From Pratylenchus scribneri (lineage: Eukaryota; Nematoda; Chromadorea; Rhabditida; Pratylenchidae): a stretch of 64,000 bases of DNA. The DNA is taken from the NCBI GenBank assembly GCA_030063045.1, contig JAQSEB010000041.1, positions 1,054,001-1,118,000 of the forward strand. The letters run 5' to 3'. Made by a program: the position numbers and the translations under genes. The notes below the pieces were generated by a model. The model was not told the DNA's origin, made no database searches, and saw nothing but the letters and a program-made list of their open reading frames with translations. Shown here piece after piece: positions 24,031 through 36,495 of this stretch. Position 1 is the stretch's first letter; each line of letters opens with the position of its first letter.

Positions 24031-24249
24031 TTGGGTCAAAATTTAAAATTTTTTTGTTAAAATCTTTATATAATTTGATGAACGATTGCGCGCGGAAGAG
24101 GCGAAATGTGGTGATGAATGAATGTGAATGAACGGAATTGGAATTGGATTGTTAGGAAGGGGGCACTGTCCACCATTCCCCCTTCATATAATATTTTTCC
24201 ATCCATTTCGTCCATTTTCCTTTTTTCCTTCCCAATTCCATTTTCCATG

Positions 24250-25110
24250 CAGTCAGCCGGCAGCCGACGGTGGTTGTTTCCGTGTTCTCCCCATCCACAC
24301 GATCATTCGATTCCATATATCCACACTTTCCGCGCATTATATCCAGCAGCTTTGGTCTATGGAGGGATAGGGTCGATGGCATCCTACAAACAAAAATGGG
24401 GCACAACAGGCACAGCCAAACAAGGGGAACAAACCAGAAAATATTCGGAAGGAGGAGGGATTTTGAAAAGAGGAAGGGACGCTCTCCCATTCAAAGGGGA
24501 CAATTGGAATTGAAAGACACGAAACAGTATGGATTTGTGAAAAAATACAGAAAGGTATGGGATGAATTCGTTGGGTGGATGGATGGGTGTTGGATGAAAT
24601 TGGCCATTCGATTGCTTTCATCCATCGGATCTTCCACACTTTCCGCGCATTCAATCCAATAGCATTGGGAGGAATGGGCGGACACGGAAGCCATCTCAAA
24701 AACCTGGAAAACTCATTCAAAAACCTGGCAAAACCCTGGGAAGGACATCCAAAACCTGGAAAATTCCAGGTTTTCCTGGTATTATGACATCCCTGATGGG
24801 GGGAAGGGGTCAACGGCATTCCCTCATCTCCCCTCAAACAAAAAAGGGGCACACAGCCAAATAAGGGGGGGGGGGGGGGGGGGGGGAGGAAGAATTTTGA
24901 AAAGAATGGAAAGGACGCGCTCTGGTTTAAAGGGGACTATTGGATTTGTGGAAGGCACGCGGAACGGTATGGATTCGTGGGGTGGTCATCAAGAGGTCGA
25001 GGTATTCCCCTCCTTCAAACAAATGGGGCACAGCGCCAAACAAGGGAAGAAAGGCACACACGGAACGGTATGGATTTGTGGGGTAGATGGATGAATTGAT
25101 GGGATGAACC
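24250..25110. repeat. Diverged duplicated segments with G22 homopolymer
   Basis: The motifs caaatggggcacagcgccaa / caaaaaaggggcacacagcc and ggaacggtatggatt-cgtggggtgg recur two to three times. ccacactttccgcgcatt occurs near 24320 and 24635. A run of 22 G lies at 24865-24886. The segment is richer in G+C than its surroundings. Confidence 0.6.
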
Positions 25111-25626
25111 GAAATTGGAAAATAGCAAAATTGATGGTCGGTTTATTTGGTATCCCCTTCCCCATCTTCCATTCCCGGTCGGCTGTTGGCGGTGTGTGGC
25201 GCAACAATCCAATTCGCGAAATTGGGACTGGCAATAGGATGGATGGATGGATTATCATCATCGGAAGAAGAAGAGATTTTGGTTTTGGACGCGAATTGGG
25301 GGGCAGCCGCAAAACCCCAACGGCGAAAATTGGGTCATTATCAAGTGGACTGCCGGCGGAGGAGGAAATTGGGGAATGAATCGAGAGCACAAAACGATGT
25401 GATGACTGATGGGTGACGAGAATGATGACACTGATTTTGGATGGACCAAAAAGGGATTTGTATAATGCAAAGTAGTGGCAACTGGCAACAATCGTGTCTC
25501 ATAGGCTGGCACTAAAAATAGTCAAAATATATGAGAAGTTAACGATGATTTATTTGCATATTTTTGCCGATGATTCAAATGAAATTTTCAACATTCCAAA
25601 TTTGTGGATCCAATTTGGAAAATATT

Positions 25627-25920
25627 AAAATAAAAACCGAAAAGATTACCTATAACAGTTCAATAGTTTGCCATAGATCCCTAAACCCTACACCCAATCG
25701 ATATTGTTTGATAATGATTCGGCTTACTTAGGTTTAACCAATTCTAAATTCTATCTTAGTTTTGAACCAAAAACCCATAGATGGTTTTAAACAGTTTAAT
25801 ACCCTTAATTTTGAACCAAACTATGACAAATTATACACCATTTGATGCGTCTTGATGAGATCTATTGATTGGGTATAGGGTTTGGGGCTCTAAGACAAAT
25901 CATTGAACCGAAAAACCTTG
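25627..25920. repeat. Family C palindromic element
   Basis: The arms carry gaaaagattacctataacag and the mirror cattgaacc, with cccaatcgata and its complement, and a gttttaaacagttt core. Confidence 0.6.
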
Positions 25921-26450
25921 AATCTCACTACATTATTGATTGATTATGATTATGGTAGAAAAAAAAGGAATATTAATTTATTGATTTAAATTTGAGTGAC
26001 ATTTTGTACTTATGTTAAATTTTATTTATTTTTTTGATTGATCGATCGATTTCGATTTCGATTTGTTTTTGTTGTTGAATTGAATACCAAACTTGCGCAG
26101 AGTGCGCATTCGGAATTGGCTATTGTTATTGCATGTATTTAGATAGCCATACTCCATACTCAGTAAATTCTACCAAATTATACTGCCATTTAAAATGATG
26201 AAGAATTCATCAGAGTTTTTTCATTAAAAATCCTAATTTTATAATTTTTTGAACATTCTAAATTGTGTCAATCACTCACAATTAAGCTTAAAAATCCTTG
26301 TTTTCATCACATTTTAATTAAACATTCTAATTCTAATTGTGTTAATCAATAATTAATCACTTTCAATTAATAGCTTAATTTATTGCCAAATATTTATTTT
26401 TTATTGCCTGCCAATTAGAAAATTAGAAAAGAACTGCTGCTGCTGTTGCT

Positions 26451-29400
26451 ATGATGGATTCATTGGAGATGTTAGCAACAAACACCGAAGTCCCATATCA
26501 TCGTTCCTCAACAAATTCATGCGAAAATGAGGTTCCGTTTTATAATAATTTACATTAAATCATTCCAATTTATAGCTCGAAATTAGCCAGGAGCAGCCGT
26601 CCATCCACAATAATCCATATGTGAATGCGGGATTTGAAGAATGTGAAAAGAATGGAGGTTCAAAATCGGATCCATTCCTGGCCAAAGGCTGCACAAAAAC
26701 TTGGCACGGCGGCGATGATGGACTTGTTTATGCAAATTTGTCTGAAATTGCGAGGAGAAAAGAATTGGAAGCCATTGATCGACGGCCATATCCACCTTAT
26801 CCGGATGCTACCGCCCAACCATTGTTCATTTTATCCTTCATTATTTTAATTAATATTCAAATTTTAGGAGGATAATTGCAAATGGATGGCGAGAATACCG
26901 AACGCTGGGTGGGCGGTCCTATTATTTTCATCCAGAGAATGGAATTTGTCAATGGAAGGTTTTACTTTTTATTTTTGTGAAAATTTTATTTTTTTTTTGA
27001 TTATTTTAGCCACCCAGAAATACAATCTTTGGCCGGGCACTTCTACAACAATTCGAGTCAAATTCATCGCCAAATGAAGCAACACATGAAAATTGTGCGG
27101 CGTCCACATCAACGGGATCGACGGAATTTTTTGCCGAAATTCCATTGCATCGGGACATGATGAAATCGGAAAATGGACGGGGAAATAACAACAATTTTGA
27201 CGTTCATAAATCCTCGGTTGCTGAATGTTTGGAGAATATGAATTCAGCAAAAAAGGTTAGCCTTATTTTAGCAAAAAACCTCAAGTTTTTATTACCCAAA
27301 AACCTTAATTTTTTATTATCCAAAAAACCTTAAGTTTTTATTATCCAAAAAACCTTAAAAACTTTTTAGGAAATAATGTCACACAGTTTGGATGGAGGAA
27401 TGAATCATCATCAGGCCGAATCCGGCAAAGATGATTCGACGGCATTATATGACACACCGGCCAATGTTTCAACCCCTCCTCATCAACAACGCGGTGCCCC
27501 AATCAAACATGGCCTTTTGGACAAATGCCGTTTAACGGAGAATGGGGTGAAAGTGAAGAGGAAGGATTGGTGCAGTGCATATGCCTATTTGTATATTGGC
27601 CACCTGCTCTTCTACAAGGATCAAAAGTCGGCCGAGAAGACTGGCAAACATTATCCGGCACCAACTGGTCAGTTTTTGATGGGGGATTCGGCGTTAAATT
27701 AACAAAATTACCTAAAAAAATTATTTTAATCTACACAAAATATTTAAAAAGTAAAATTTTTATTTAAAAATCAAAGGAAAAACATTTTCCACTCCTAGGA
27801 ATCGAACTTTTGACCAAAAGGGAAAAAAATGCGCTCATAACCAACTGCGCTATTGGAGCTTTAAAACCGCATTAATAAATTTTTGGTACTACTTTTTTGA
27901 GGCCATTTACCTTAGCCATAAAGTGAGATTAAATTTAGCTTAGATTTAGGCTCTTATCAGAATAGAATTTAAAAAGTGTCTTGACCGAGTTTTAAGGCCT
28001 CAAAAATTCTTAGAATAAAAATCCACTGATTAATGATTCAGCCCAAAATCCTAATTGAGAAAAATGAAGGCCAACTTATTATCTTTTGACCATCCATCCT
28101 TCGAGTTAAACCTAAAACTTAGCCATAAATTCTTCTGTTGGGATTTTGGATAAATAAAAATTTTGGTGACATCCAAAAATTTAATTAATAAATATTAATA
28201 ATTTAATTAAAGATGTGTGCGATCTTCGGAATGCAATAATCAGCTACATCGAAAACGATAAGCAGAGGGATAAACGACGAAAATACATCATTTCGGTCAG
28301 TGTTATTTTTAATTAATTAATTTGAATATTTTATTTTTAAGCTCATTCTAATTTCCAACACGGAATACAATTTGTCATGCGGCGGCGATGATCACGAAAT
28401 CCAAGATTGGTACAATGCATTGAGGCAGGCAATCACAACAATGGTAAGTTTAATTTCGTAAAATTTATAAATAGAAAAATTAAAATAATTATTTTTTTAT
28501 AAAAAGACAATGATTAAACATTATTGCATGTCATTTGATATGGTCCATCCATCCATAAAATGGAGTGGCCATCAATGATATTTTATATTATATTTTATTA
28601 AATGAGTCTTTTTTTGAAATTAATAAATACTTTTTTTATTTTTAAATTTAATAATTTATGTCAGTTATTTATGTCCTGATTCCAAAGCATGGCCTGACTG
28701 AAATTTGGGGACTTAGGAGTCGGGTTTATATATAATTTTTGTGTTTTATATTGACCCCACTGGCAAAGGGAATATTTTAGACATCTTCAATCTGTCCAAT
28801 CCTTTTGATAATTCCCTGCCTCAAAATCACTAAACGGTTTCTAAAAAATTAGTCATTGGGAATTGGGATTGGGTTAACGCTATGAATTATCCTAAAATGC
28901 CCTTCCTTCAACATAATTTTAATCAAGACAAGGACTGATTGATGAACAAAATTTGAGCATAGATAACTAGAAAGTGCCAATAAATGTGACAATTTTAATC
29001 AAAAAAAATTTTTTTAATTACATACAAATAATTTGATTTAATATTTTTTTAGTCCACATCAAAAATTTCCACCATCACAAATCCTCCAATTGTGATTGAA
29101 TACAATGGCAGTTTGCAACGGTCCATTCGGCACAAACGTGGAGGAGGAGACAAAGACACATTTGGCACATTTTCCAGCAAATCCACTCTGCACAATTCCA
29201 TCAAGTCCCGACTGAAAACTTCCTCAACCAGCAAAAGTGAATTTATCTTGAATTTTTTAAAATATATTTTTGAAATTTTTTATAAATATTTTCTTAAAAT
29301 TTTTTAATAATTTTTTAAATAAAATATTTTTGAAATTTTTAATTATAATTTTGCAGCAATTTCGTCGGAAGATCACTTCTCTGTGTGCACCGAAAATAGT

Positions 29401-31793
29401 GCAATTGAGAGCAGCCCACCGGCCAAGGCTACAATCATTGAACGCCTGCTGCGTTTCTTCCGTACCCGGCCAACAATGGAATCGTTGAGGGAGAAGGGCA
29501 TTTATAAACGTGAATTTTACATTACTTTATTGTTATTAGGTTAAAAATTAATTAGCACATTTCGAAAATACACAAAAATTAAAATGTTGACCTTTGTAAA
29601 TTCTCCGATCTAGCAAGGGTAGTCCTACATTTTTTTCTTAAAACTTTTATCTAGATCTAGATTAATGCTAAGTTTAGGCTAGCTATCTTTTATAAAGAAG
29701 ATTTTATCATTTTTTAAACATTTACGATCGAAAAAGGGTATCTTTCACTTTTAACAAAATTTGAGGGTCTTCTTGTGTTCGAATCCTCTCATCAGAGGAA
29801 GGTATTTTTTGGCTTGCGGATTGCGGCACACAATTTTTAACATTTTACAGTACATCTCTAAACGAAATACAATATTTTGGTCCTAGTCCGAAACTCACCT
29901 AGTGTTTTCTAATTTTAATTTTTTGTATATTGAATGAATTAATCAATTTAATTTAAGCTGAACCCGTTTTTGGAAGCACCCTTGGCGAAATTTGCACCCG
30001 GGAGAAGTCATTGGTTCCAAAATTCATTACGGAGGTCACCGCATTGATTGAGCAAAAGGGCATCGACTCGGATGGGTTCGTTCGATTCATTTTTAATAAT
30101 AATTATTATTTAATTTGTTTTTTAGACTTTATCGAGTGAATGGAAATTTGTCGTCCGTCCAAAAAATTCGATGTCAAATTGACCAAGGTAGAAAAAATAT
30201 ATTAAAATAATTAAATTAAATAAAAAAAACTTAAAAATATTAAAAATTTAATTAAAAATAATTAAAAATATTACAAATTATATAAAAAAAAATATTAAAA
30301 ATAATTTTAATTAAAAATAATTTTAATTAAAATAAATTTAATATTAATATTTGACAGATTTCTATGATGCAATGCGCAATGAAGAGGACATCCACGTGTT
30401 GAGTGGCGCACTGAAGCTATTCCTACGGGAATTGGGCGAGCCAATTTTTCCAGTCTCAATGCACAAAGATTTTATGTCGGCAATGAGTAAGTTATTTTAA
30501 TTCGAATTACCGTATTTAAGTACTTTCATCTAGAAATATATATTGTAGAATGTACTGTAATTAAAGAGCTTACCAAGTCCAAAAATAAAATTTCCCTTAA
30601 CGGATTCGAATTCGCGACCTAAATTTTGCAAAATGGAAGGATAACATTTAGATCAAATTAATTTTCAAAAGTTTTAATAAAATCTTTTAGTCAACCTACT
30701 AAACAGTGATAATATTCATACCATAAACTGGAAAATTTTTTATAAATAATTTTAAAGGGGAATCTGGAAACAAACGATTTCGATCAATCGATGAGCTATT
30801 GCTGCGAATGCCACCAGTCAACAAGGAAACATTGCGCGTTTTGATAACACATTTGAACAGGTTTGTTTTTGTATTTTTTAATTTTTTTATTCAAAATATT
30901 TTTAATTTATTTATTTTTTTTTGAATTTTTTTTAAATTTGAATTTTAAATATTTATTTTTTATTTTTTTTTCTAATTAAATACTGAATTTTTAGAGTTGC
31001 AACAAATTCGGGCAAAAATCGGATGCAAGTGCACAATTTGGCCATCATTTTTGGCCCATCACTTTTTTGTTCTGAAGATCGGACTGGCCATTTGAGGAAG
31101 CCAAGCCAGGATAAAGGTGGAAAAGGCGGCGGTGGCAGCAAACGAAAATCACTTGACAAACGTGGTCCAGCAGAAGATGTACAGCAGCAGCAACAACCAA
31201 CTGGACCAACACAGAATCTTGCCTATAGAATGTGAATTTTGAATGAATTGATGATGTGGTTTGGGACTCATAAATAGTAAATAGGCTATCCCTTTTGGTT
31301 CCCATTTTTTTGATTTTTCGAAAATTATTCTAACAGGGGCGTTGTACTTATTAGCATGAATGAATTTGGTCTATTTGCCCCTATAAAATTTTGGCTATTT
31401 TAATTTACACCGTTAATTGAAAAAAAAAAAGTCCAAAAATTGATATTAAAAATTCGAAAATATCATTTTAAAAAGTTTGTATATTTTAAATTTTAATATG
31501 CTCTATTAATTGAAAACATTCCATACTTGGTGCCTTATTCCGGAAAATAATTTTTCTATTTATTTTAGCACCAAAACTCCCCTCCCAGAGCTCACTCAGT
31601 CAGAAAGAAATTCTGATGAAAATAAAAATCTTTTGGTCACCTCAATTTCTTTTTCTTAGAGAAACTATAATCCCAGGGATTAAAATTAAAAATAATTTAT
31701 ACATAATTAATTTCCAGGATTGTTTATGGTCAAATTCTGGAATTTGTTTTGTCCGAAAGCGAACGATTGACAATTTTCCGTGGGCCAACATGA
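26451..31793 (+). CDS. WW-PH-RhoGAP Rho-family GTPase-activating protein
   Basis: The 15 exons are 26451-26531, 26576-26823, 26868-26958, 27010-27255, 27370-27667, 28213-28295, 28342-28443, 29053-29236, 29357-29509, 29958-30075, 30126-30187, 30358-30486, 30758-30860, 30995-31231 and 31718-31793; phases agree and give 736 residues. A WW domain (about 113-143: GWREYRTLGGRSYYF, then ICQWKPP) is split by an intron. A PH domain lies at about 267-383 (IKHGLLDK ... IQDWYNALRQAI). The RhoGAP domain runs from about 497 to the end, with GLYRVNGN carrying the presumed arginine finger (Arg538), LKLFLRELGEPIFP and NLAIIFGPSLF. This order matches ARHGAP12/15/27 and C. elegans tag-325. It should stimulate GTP hydrolysis by Rac/Cdc42-type GTPases at membranes. 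A low-complexity insert (GGKGGGGSKRKS, QQQQQ) sits inside the GAP domain. SMCR8 follows 386 bp downstream on the same strand. Confidence 0.92.
27256..27369. repeat. Short tandem repeat in an intron
   Basis: About four copies of a 26-bp unit around ttattatccaaaaaacctta make up the whole intron between RhoGAP exons 4 and 5. Confidence 0.8.
27788..27863 (-). repeat. tRNA-derived SINE head or decayed tRNA
   Basis: On the minus strand it starts gctccaatagcgcagttggt, a perfect A box (tagcgcagttgg), and ends agttcgattcctaggagt, a near-perfect B box. The end stems pair loosely (gctcc/ggagt). The anticodon arm region is a T-rich run that cannot fold, so this is not a functional tRNA. It lies in an intron of the RhoGAP gene. 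Confidence 0.6.
30525..30690 (-). repeat. SINE-like repeat with B-box motif
   Basis: It shares ttaccgtatttaag / tctagaa and acggattcgaattcgcgacc with the pair at 23770-24030. It lies in an intron of the RhoGAP gene. Confidence 0.45.
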
Positions 31794-32178
31794 ATGAGAT
31801 GATATTGCAATAATTGAACCAATTAAAAAACGAAAAAAAGACTGCTCATTTAATTTTGTTTTGATTCATTCATTCACATTCATCCTATATAATTAATTTT
31901 TTCTATTACCGGCCAATCACACATCATTTTCCCATCAAAATATTTATTTAAAAATATGCAAAAAAATATATGTCAATTTCCCACATTATTATCCAAAATT
32001 CCACACACCAAAAAACTTTCTTTCACACAACCCAAAAAAATTCATTCAATTCATTGTGTAAACTTTGCATTAAAAATAAATAAATTTAATAATTTTAATT
32101 TTATTAGTAAAAGGATACTAAAATCCAATCAATTTATTTATTTTAAAATTTTGAATTATCAATTTTTAAAATAGAAAG

Positions 32179-35100
32179 ATGGATGAATTTGTGCTCTTTG
32201 GCAAGGCCGTAGCGGATCCCTTTTTACGGGTTGGCCCAATAAGGAAGCCAGTGCTTCTTATGGTGGAATTTTGTCAAATCCGAGGGCCCAGGTACAGTAC
32301 GTTATTTATTTTAATTTTTAGTATACAATTATTAATTAAAATAATATATAAAACTAAGTGCCTATAGTTTTGACCCATATAGCTCAACGAGGTAATAACC
32401 AATCCCCAAAGGCGTTATGCCATTGGAAAGCCCAAAATGTCCTCTACAAAGTGACCAGTTTAAATTTTGTAAAATCCAGGCTTTCGAAAAAGTTACATGT
32501 CTTTGAGTCGAATAAACCCGAATATTTGTTTGTTTGAGACCGCTTATTTTACAAAATATTTTAACATTTCAAAAAAAAACAATAGAAAAGCCACTTTTTA
32601 GAGGACATTTAGGGCTTTCAAATGGCATATCGCCTTACTGAATTGGTTGATTCCTTCTTGAGATATTGGCAAAAGAACGGTACTGGGCACTAAGAATCGT
32701 TCTATTTCGATATAAATTAAAATAAATAATTTTAAAAATATAATTTTCAGGCCATTATTTGCGCATCCCAAAAATGGTGACTATCTACACCATTTTCTTG
32801 AAGAAGTTTCCCTATGGATAATGTGCACGGAGAATATTCATGGCAACTTCTCTTTACTTTACAATCAACAATTGGGCGTCCATGTTTTGGTTCAATACGC
32901 CACAATGTTGGACATAACTGCGAGGGCATTACAAGTGGGTTGATTCATATTTCACATATCTATTACTCACTTTTCGGCAATCCTAACAATTGATTTAATT
33001 TTTTAAGAATTTATTTTTTTTTTTGCTTTTCGGAGTAGCAGCTGACTTATGCAATCTTTTTTAATTATAATTACTGTATTTCTCTTGGTAATATATACTC
33101 TAGAATATATAAAAAAGGCATAAAAGTGGAATCAAGCCCTAAAAAAGTACTTCTTATGAGCAGATTTGAACCCAAGAACCAAGACCTAAATTTTGCAAAA
33201 GTGAAGAGTCCAATCTTTGGGATTAAAATTTTCTTTATAAAAACCTTAGACAGTGTATTCTACCAAATTTATACTCATTTTATCATGCTCAAAAATTTCA
33301 AAGAAAACAATTTATAGAAAAATTTAAAAAAAATTGAGGCTCCAATTTCTAAGGAAAGTGAACCATTCTTATTTAACTGAATTTTTACTTAAATATTTAT
33401 ATTAATTGAATTTATTAGCGTCCTTTTGCAATTGTGCTGATTTTGCCGGATCAGCCCAGCCCGGAATTGACCATTGCCTTCCAACAAATCGTTGCGGAAT
33501 GCCTTTTACCCCTGCTTTCATGCAATCGAAGCTACATCAGCCAAGCGATCGCATTTGCCGCACAATTGATTGAAAGAAGTGAACTGAAGAATTTTCAATC
33601 ATATTATTCAACGGCCGGGAATGCACAACAAATTGTGATCATTTCAAATAGGATTAAGGGAATCGTTCAGCAGGTAGATTTGAGAGGGGAAAATTTAATT
33701 TATGGATTTTAATTTGTCAGAAAATAATTGTAATTACCGAAAAGATTGTACCGAATCAGAAATTTATCTTAACCCCAAAATCTTAAACTCAATGTATAGA
33801 TCTAATTGAGATTGAGAAATTTAGGTTTAACCAATTCTAATTTAGTTTTAAACTGAAAAACTAAACCCGGTTTAATTCGTTTAGAACGCTTTAGTTATCC
33901 GTTTAAAAACTTTTAGTTTTGGACCATAAACCAAAATCGGTTTAAACATAGTTTTAAACCAAAAACCCGATTTAATTCGTTTATAACCCTTTAGTTTTTA
34001 ACCAAAATTGGTTTAAACCGTTTACAGCTAAATTAATTTCCACCAAACCATCCATTCAAAATTCAATGCTTTTTGAACAACTCTATCCAGTGTGATATAT
34101 ATGGTTGCGAATGTATAGGACAAACCCTTAAACCCTTTATAATTATTTTGAACCAATTTACTTTTTTTTTGACAAATTTAAAATTCTCTAAATAGTCAAA
34201 TAGCAATTATAATTGAATTTTCCCATAGTCCAAACCATGGTACGATCGATATATGGCCACAACGGCAGCAACAGCAGAAAATTGTTGTAATTGTGAATGC
34301 GGGGAGAAGGATTTCAGCAAATTCCTTCAAATACTCGCCAACAAACAAACCACACAATTGACCAATCTCATAGAATTGGCTCCTTGTGTACGTTTTGAAC
34401 ATTTAATTTTTAAATGAAATAATTTTTCCCATAGGTGGGATTAGCCTATTTTGATACTTTGAAACGGGTTTATTCACAATGCATGCAGAGGAGAAATGAC
34501 AAAACTGCTGGTTTGATGTTTTCGGGCAATCAGGCTGTGATCAGGTCAGTTAAAAAATTTTTTTAGAATTTAGATTATTAATTTATTTTTAGTTCCCATT
34601 AAATTATTGATTAATTTTTTAGTCCCTAAAATTTAAATTATTAATTAATTTATTAGTCCCTAAAATTTAAATTAATTAAAAATTATTTTTTTATAGAAGT
34701 ACATTTGGTGCAAATTCAAAAAAATCGGCAGCTGATTGTGATGATGAACGCTCAAATATTGATGATATTATGCAACAAATTCCGTATCCAATTGTTGGCG
34801 GCAGCTCGGAAAATACGCTCATATCCCTTTCATTTCGTCTTGTTAGGGTAATTATTATCTCAAATTTAAGAGAAAATATTAATTTTTTAGCTAACTTTTT
34901 AACCGTAACAAAATATGTTGAAGCTTTGGATTAGGTTTAGATTAGGGCTTTTACCTTTTAATAGGGATAGAATTTAAAATGGAGTACAAATTGACAACAT
35001 TTTCTGGTCTCAAAAATAATGATTTTCGACACAATAAAATCATTGGAAAATTCTATGATTTAATAAAAAAAATTCGACACAATAAAATCATTGGAAAATT

Positions 35101-36313
35101 CTATGATTTAATAAAAAAAATTCGACACAATAAAATCATTGGAAAATTCTATGATTTAATAAAAAAAATTCGACACAATAAAATCATTGGAAAATTCTAT
35201 GATTTAATAAAAAAAATTCTATCCTTTAAATTATTAATATTTAACATTTTTTTTATTTATTTTAGATTTTATATCCCCTTTTGGCTGGTGAGAAAATTCT
35301 AATTCTCGGATCGCAGCAAAGGGACACAACTGGCATGGATTTGATGTACAAATTGAACAAAATTCGGGTTGCCAAACGAGTCGACAAAATTGAATGGAAT
35401 TTCAAATACAATCAGTAAGTGGTGATGGGCACCGGGAAAAATGTTTTAAATTACAATTTTCGGGGGAAAATCCAATACTAACCGGAACAAAATTAACACT
35501 TTTTTCCGGGAAACATACTGTATTTTATTAATCCCCCCTCTATTAGAACGCCCTCCCCCTTTATTATAGCCTTCTCAAGCCGATCTCTGAAAATTATTGA
35601 CCTCTCTCTCTCTCTATTGGTGAAACTGCTACTCCTCCCCAAATTATAACCCATCCTACTTCTTAAGGAGAAAATTGGTTGAAATTTGAATATTTCGTCT
35701 CTTTGGAGGGTATCTAAAATTTATTGACACCCTCTTTATTAGAAACCCACTCCATAGGGTCACTGAAAATTGTTAACCAACCACGGGGTTACTAATAGAA
35801 GAAATACGGTAGTCTTTAATTAACACTTTTTTACAAGGACCGATTCGGAGATGGACCGAGAAAACCAAGTGTCCGGTTATTCTTGCAGCCGTGATAAATC
35901 ATTGGAATGGATTGGGCCACAAGTTGATCATGTAATTACACTTTTAAAACTTAATTATTTTTATTTTAAAAATTCTTCAGGACTTGACCATTGTTGATTT
36001 GAATAATCACAAAATTCGGTGCCATCAATACATTGGCCGACTTCTAAGCTGCCTCTCCGGGAATCGGCTGTTTCCCTCCGAGAATGCAGTGATGGATTTT
36101 GTGGCCGCTACTGTGACGGACATTTTCCAATTTGTTCTGTTGGCCAAGTCAATTTCGCCCGAATCCGTTGTGGAACATTTTGGACTATGCAAGGAGGATA
36201 AACTAATTTTATTCCACAATTTGGTTGAGCTGAATTTGACAAAATACATTCGATTGAAAGTGAAAGCCCGGGAAGTTCAACAGAAAATGCCTTTTGTGAT
36301 TCAACGATTTTAA
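32179..36313 (+). CDS. smcr-8: SMCR8-like DENN-family protein
   Basis: The nine exons are 32179-32291, 32751-32934, 33419-33673, 34229-34387, 34435-34544, 34697-34847, 35266-35414, 35838-35931 and 35981-36313; consistent phases give 515 residues. The N-terminus has the longin/DENN pattern of SMCR8: VLLMVEFCQIRGPRPLF, then EEVSLWIMCTENIHGNFS, then LDITARALQRPFAIVLI. These line up with the corresponding SMCR8 segments (EF...GP, SLRIM, L.D...RGF.RPF). Folliculin shares the first motif but fits the rest less well. SMCR8 pairs with C9orf72 and WDR41 in a complex acting on Rab/Arf GTPases, autophagy and lysosomes. This copy is much shorter than vertebrate SMCR8 (about 940 residues), lacking most of the middle linker. 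It lies 183 bp upstream of the next gene, so cotranscription is plausible. Orthology is from remembered motifs only. Confidence 0.65.
32371..32676. mobile_element. Family B palindromic MITE
   Basis: The copy runs from gacccatatagctcaacgag to cttcttgagatattggcaaa. It lies in SMCR8 intron 1, showing that family B is not confined to the LDLa gene. Confidence 0.7.
33065..33255 (-). repeat. SINE-like repeat with decayed B-box
   Basis: It carries taattactgtatttctcttg, tctagaatatat and gagcagatttgaaccc, as in the copies at 23770 and 30525. It lies in SMCR8 intron 2. Confidence 0.45.
33733..34140. repeat. Family C-like element
   Basis: It begins accgaaaagattgtaccga and continues through repeated gttttaaaccaaaa/aaaccgtttt-type motifs. 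It lies in SMCR8 intron 3. Confidence 0.5.
35024..35217. repeat. Tandem repeat, 48-bp unit, four copies
   Basis: Four nearly identical copies of a unit beginning attcgacacaataaaatcat lie in SMCR8 intron 6. The unit length is a multiple of three, so a false frame runs through it. Confidence 0.9.
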
Positions 36314-36457
36314 TTCTCTTTTTTTTTTTTTTGAATGAATAAAGATTTTATAACATTTATGTTAATTTTATTAATTATAAATGTCAATATTTTATATTGT
36401 TATAATTATATCAAGCTTTAACTTTTTATAAAATCAATATATAAAAAACCTTTTAGT
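36283..36457 (+). repeat. SMCR8 3' end, copy 1 of a direct duplication
   Basis: This stretch, from the last SMCR8 codons through the 3' UTR (aatgccttttgtgattcaac, then gattttaattctc and tatcaagctttaactttt), is repeated with drift at 37658-37830. Confidence 0.75.
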
Positions 36458-36495
36458 TCAAGTCAGAAAACACATCAAAAATTCAAAAGGAAGAA

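Larger units (their letters stand above)
23631..26450. other. Region between divergent genes
   Basis: About 2.8 kb separates the start codons of the LDLa gene (minus) and the RhoGAP gene (plus). It contains two B-box-like repeats (23770-24030), duplicated G/C-richer sequence with a G22 run (24250-25110) and a family C element (25627-25920). Promoters for both genes should be here, but I cannot point to a specific element. No frame in it looks coding. Confidence 0.5.

Noticed and set aside
24118..25512. Several overlapping 80-171-codon frames on both strands
   Set aside because: The region is repetitive and richer in G+C, which lengthens chance frames; codon patterns, splice signals and motifs are not convincing.
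27788..27863. Functional tRNA gene
   Set aside because: The A and B boxes are good, but the anticodon arm is a T-rich run without a stem, so a tRNA-derived repeat fits better.
34979..35302. 107-codon frame with a 16-residue repeat
   Set aside because: It comes from a 48-bp intronic tandem repeat in the SMCR8-like gene, between two well-phased exons.
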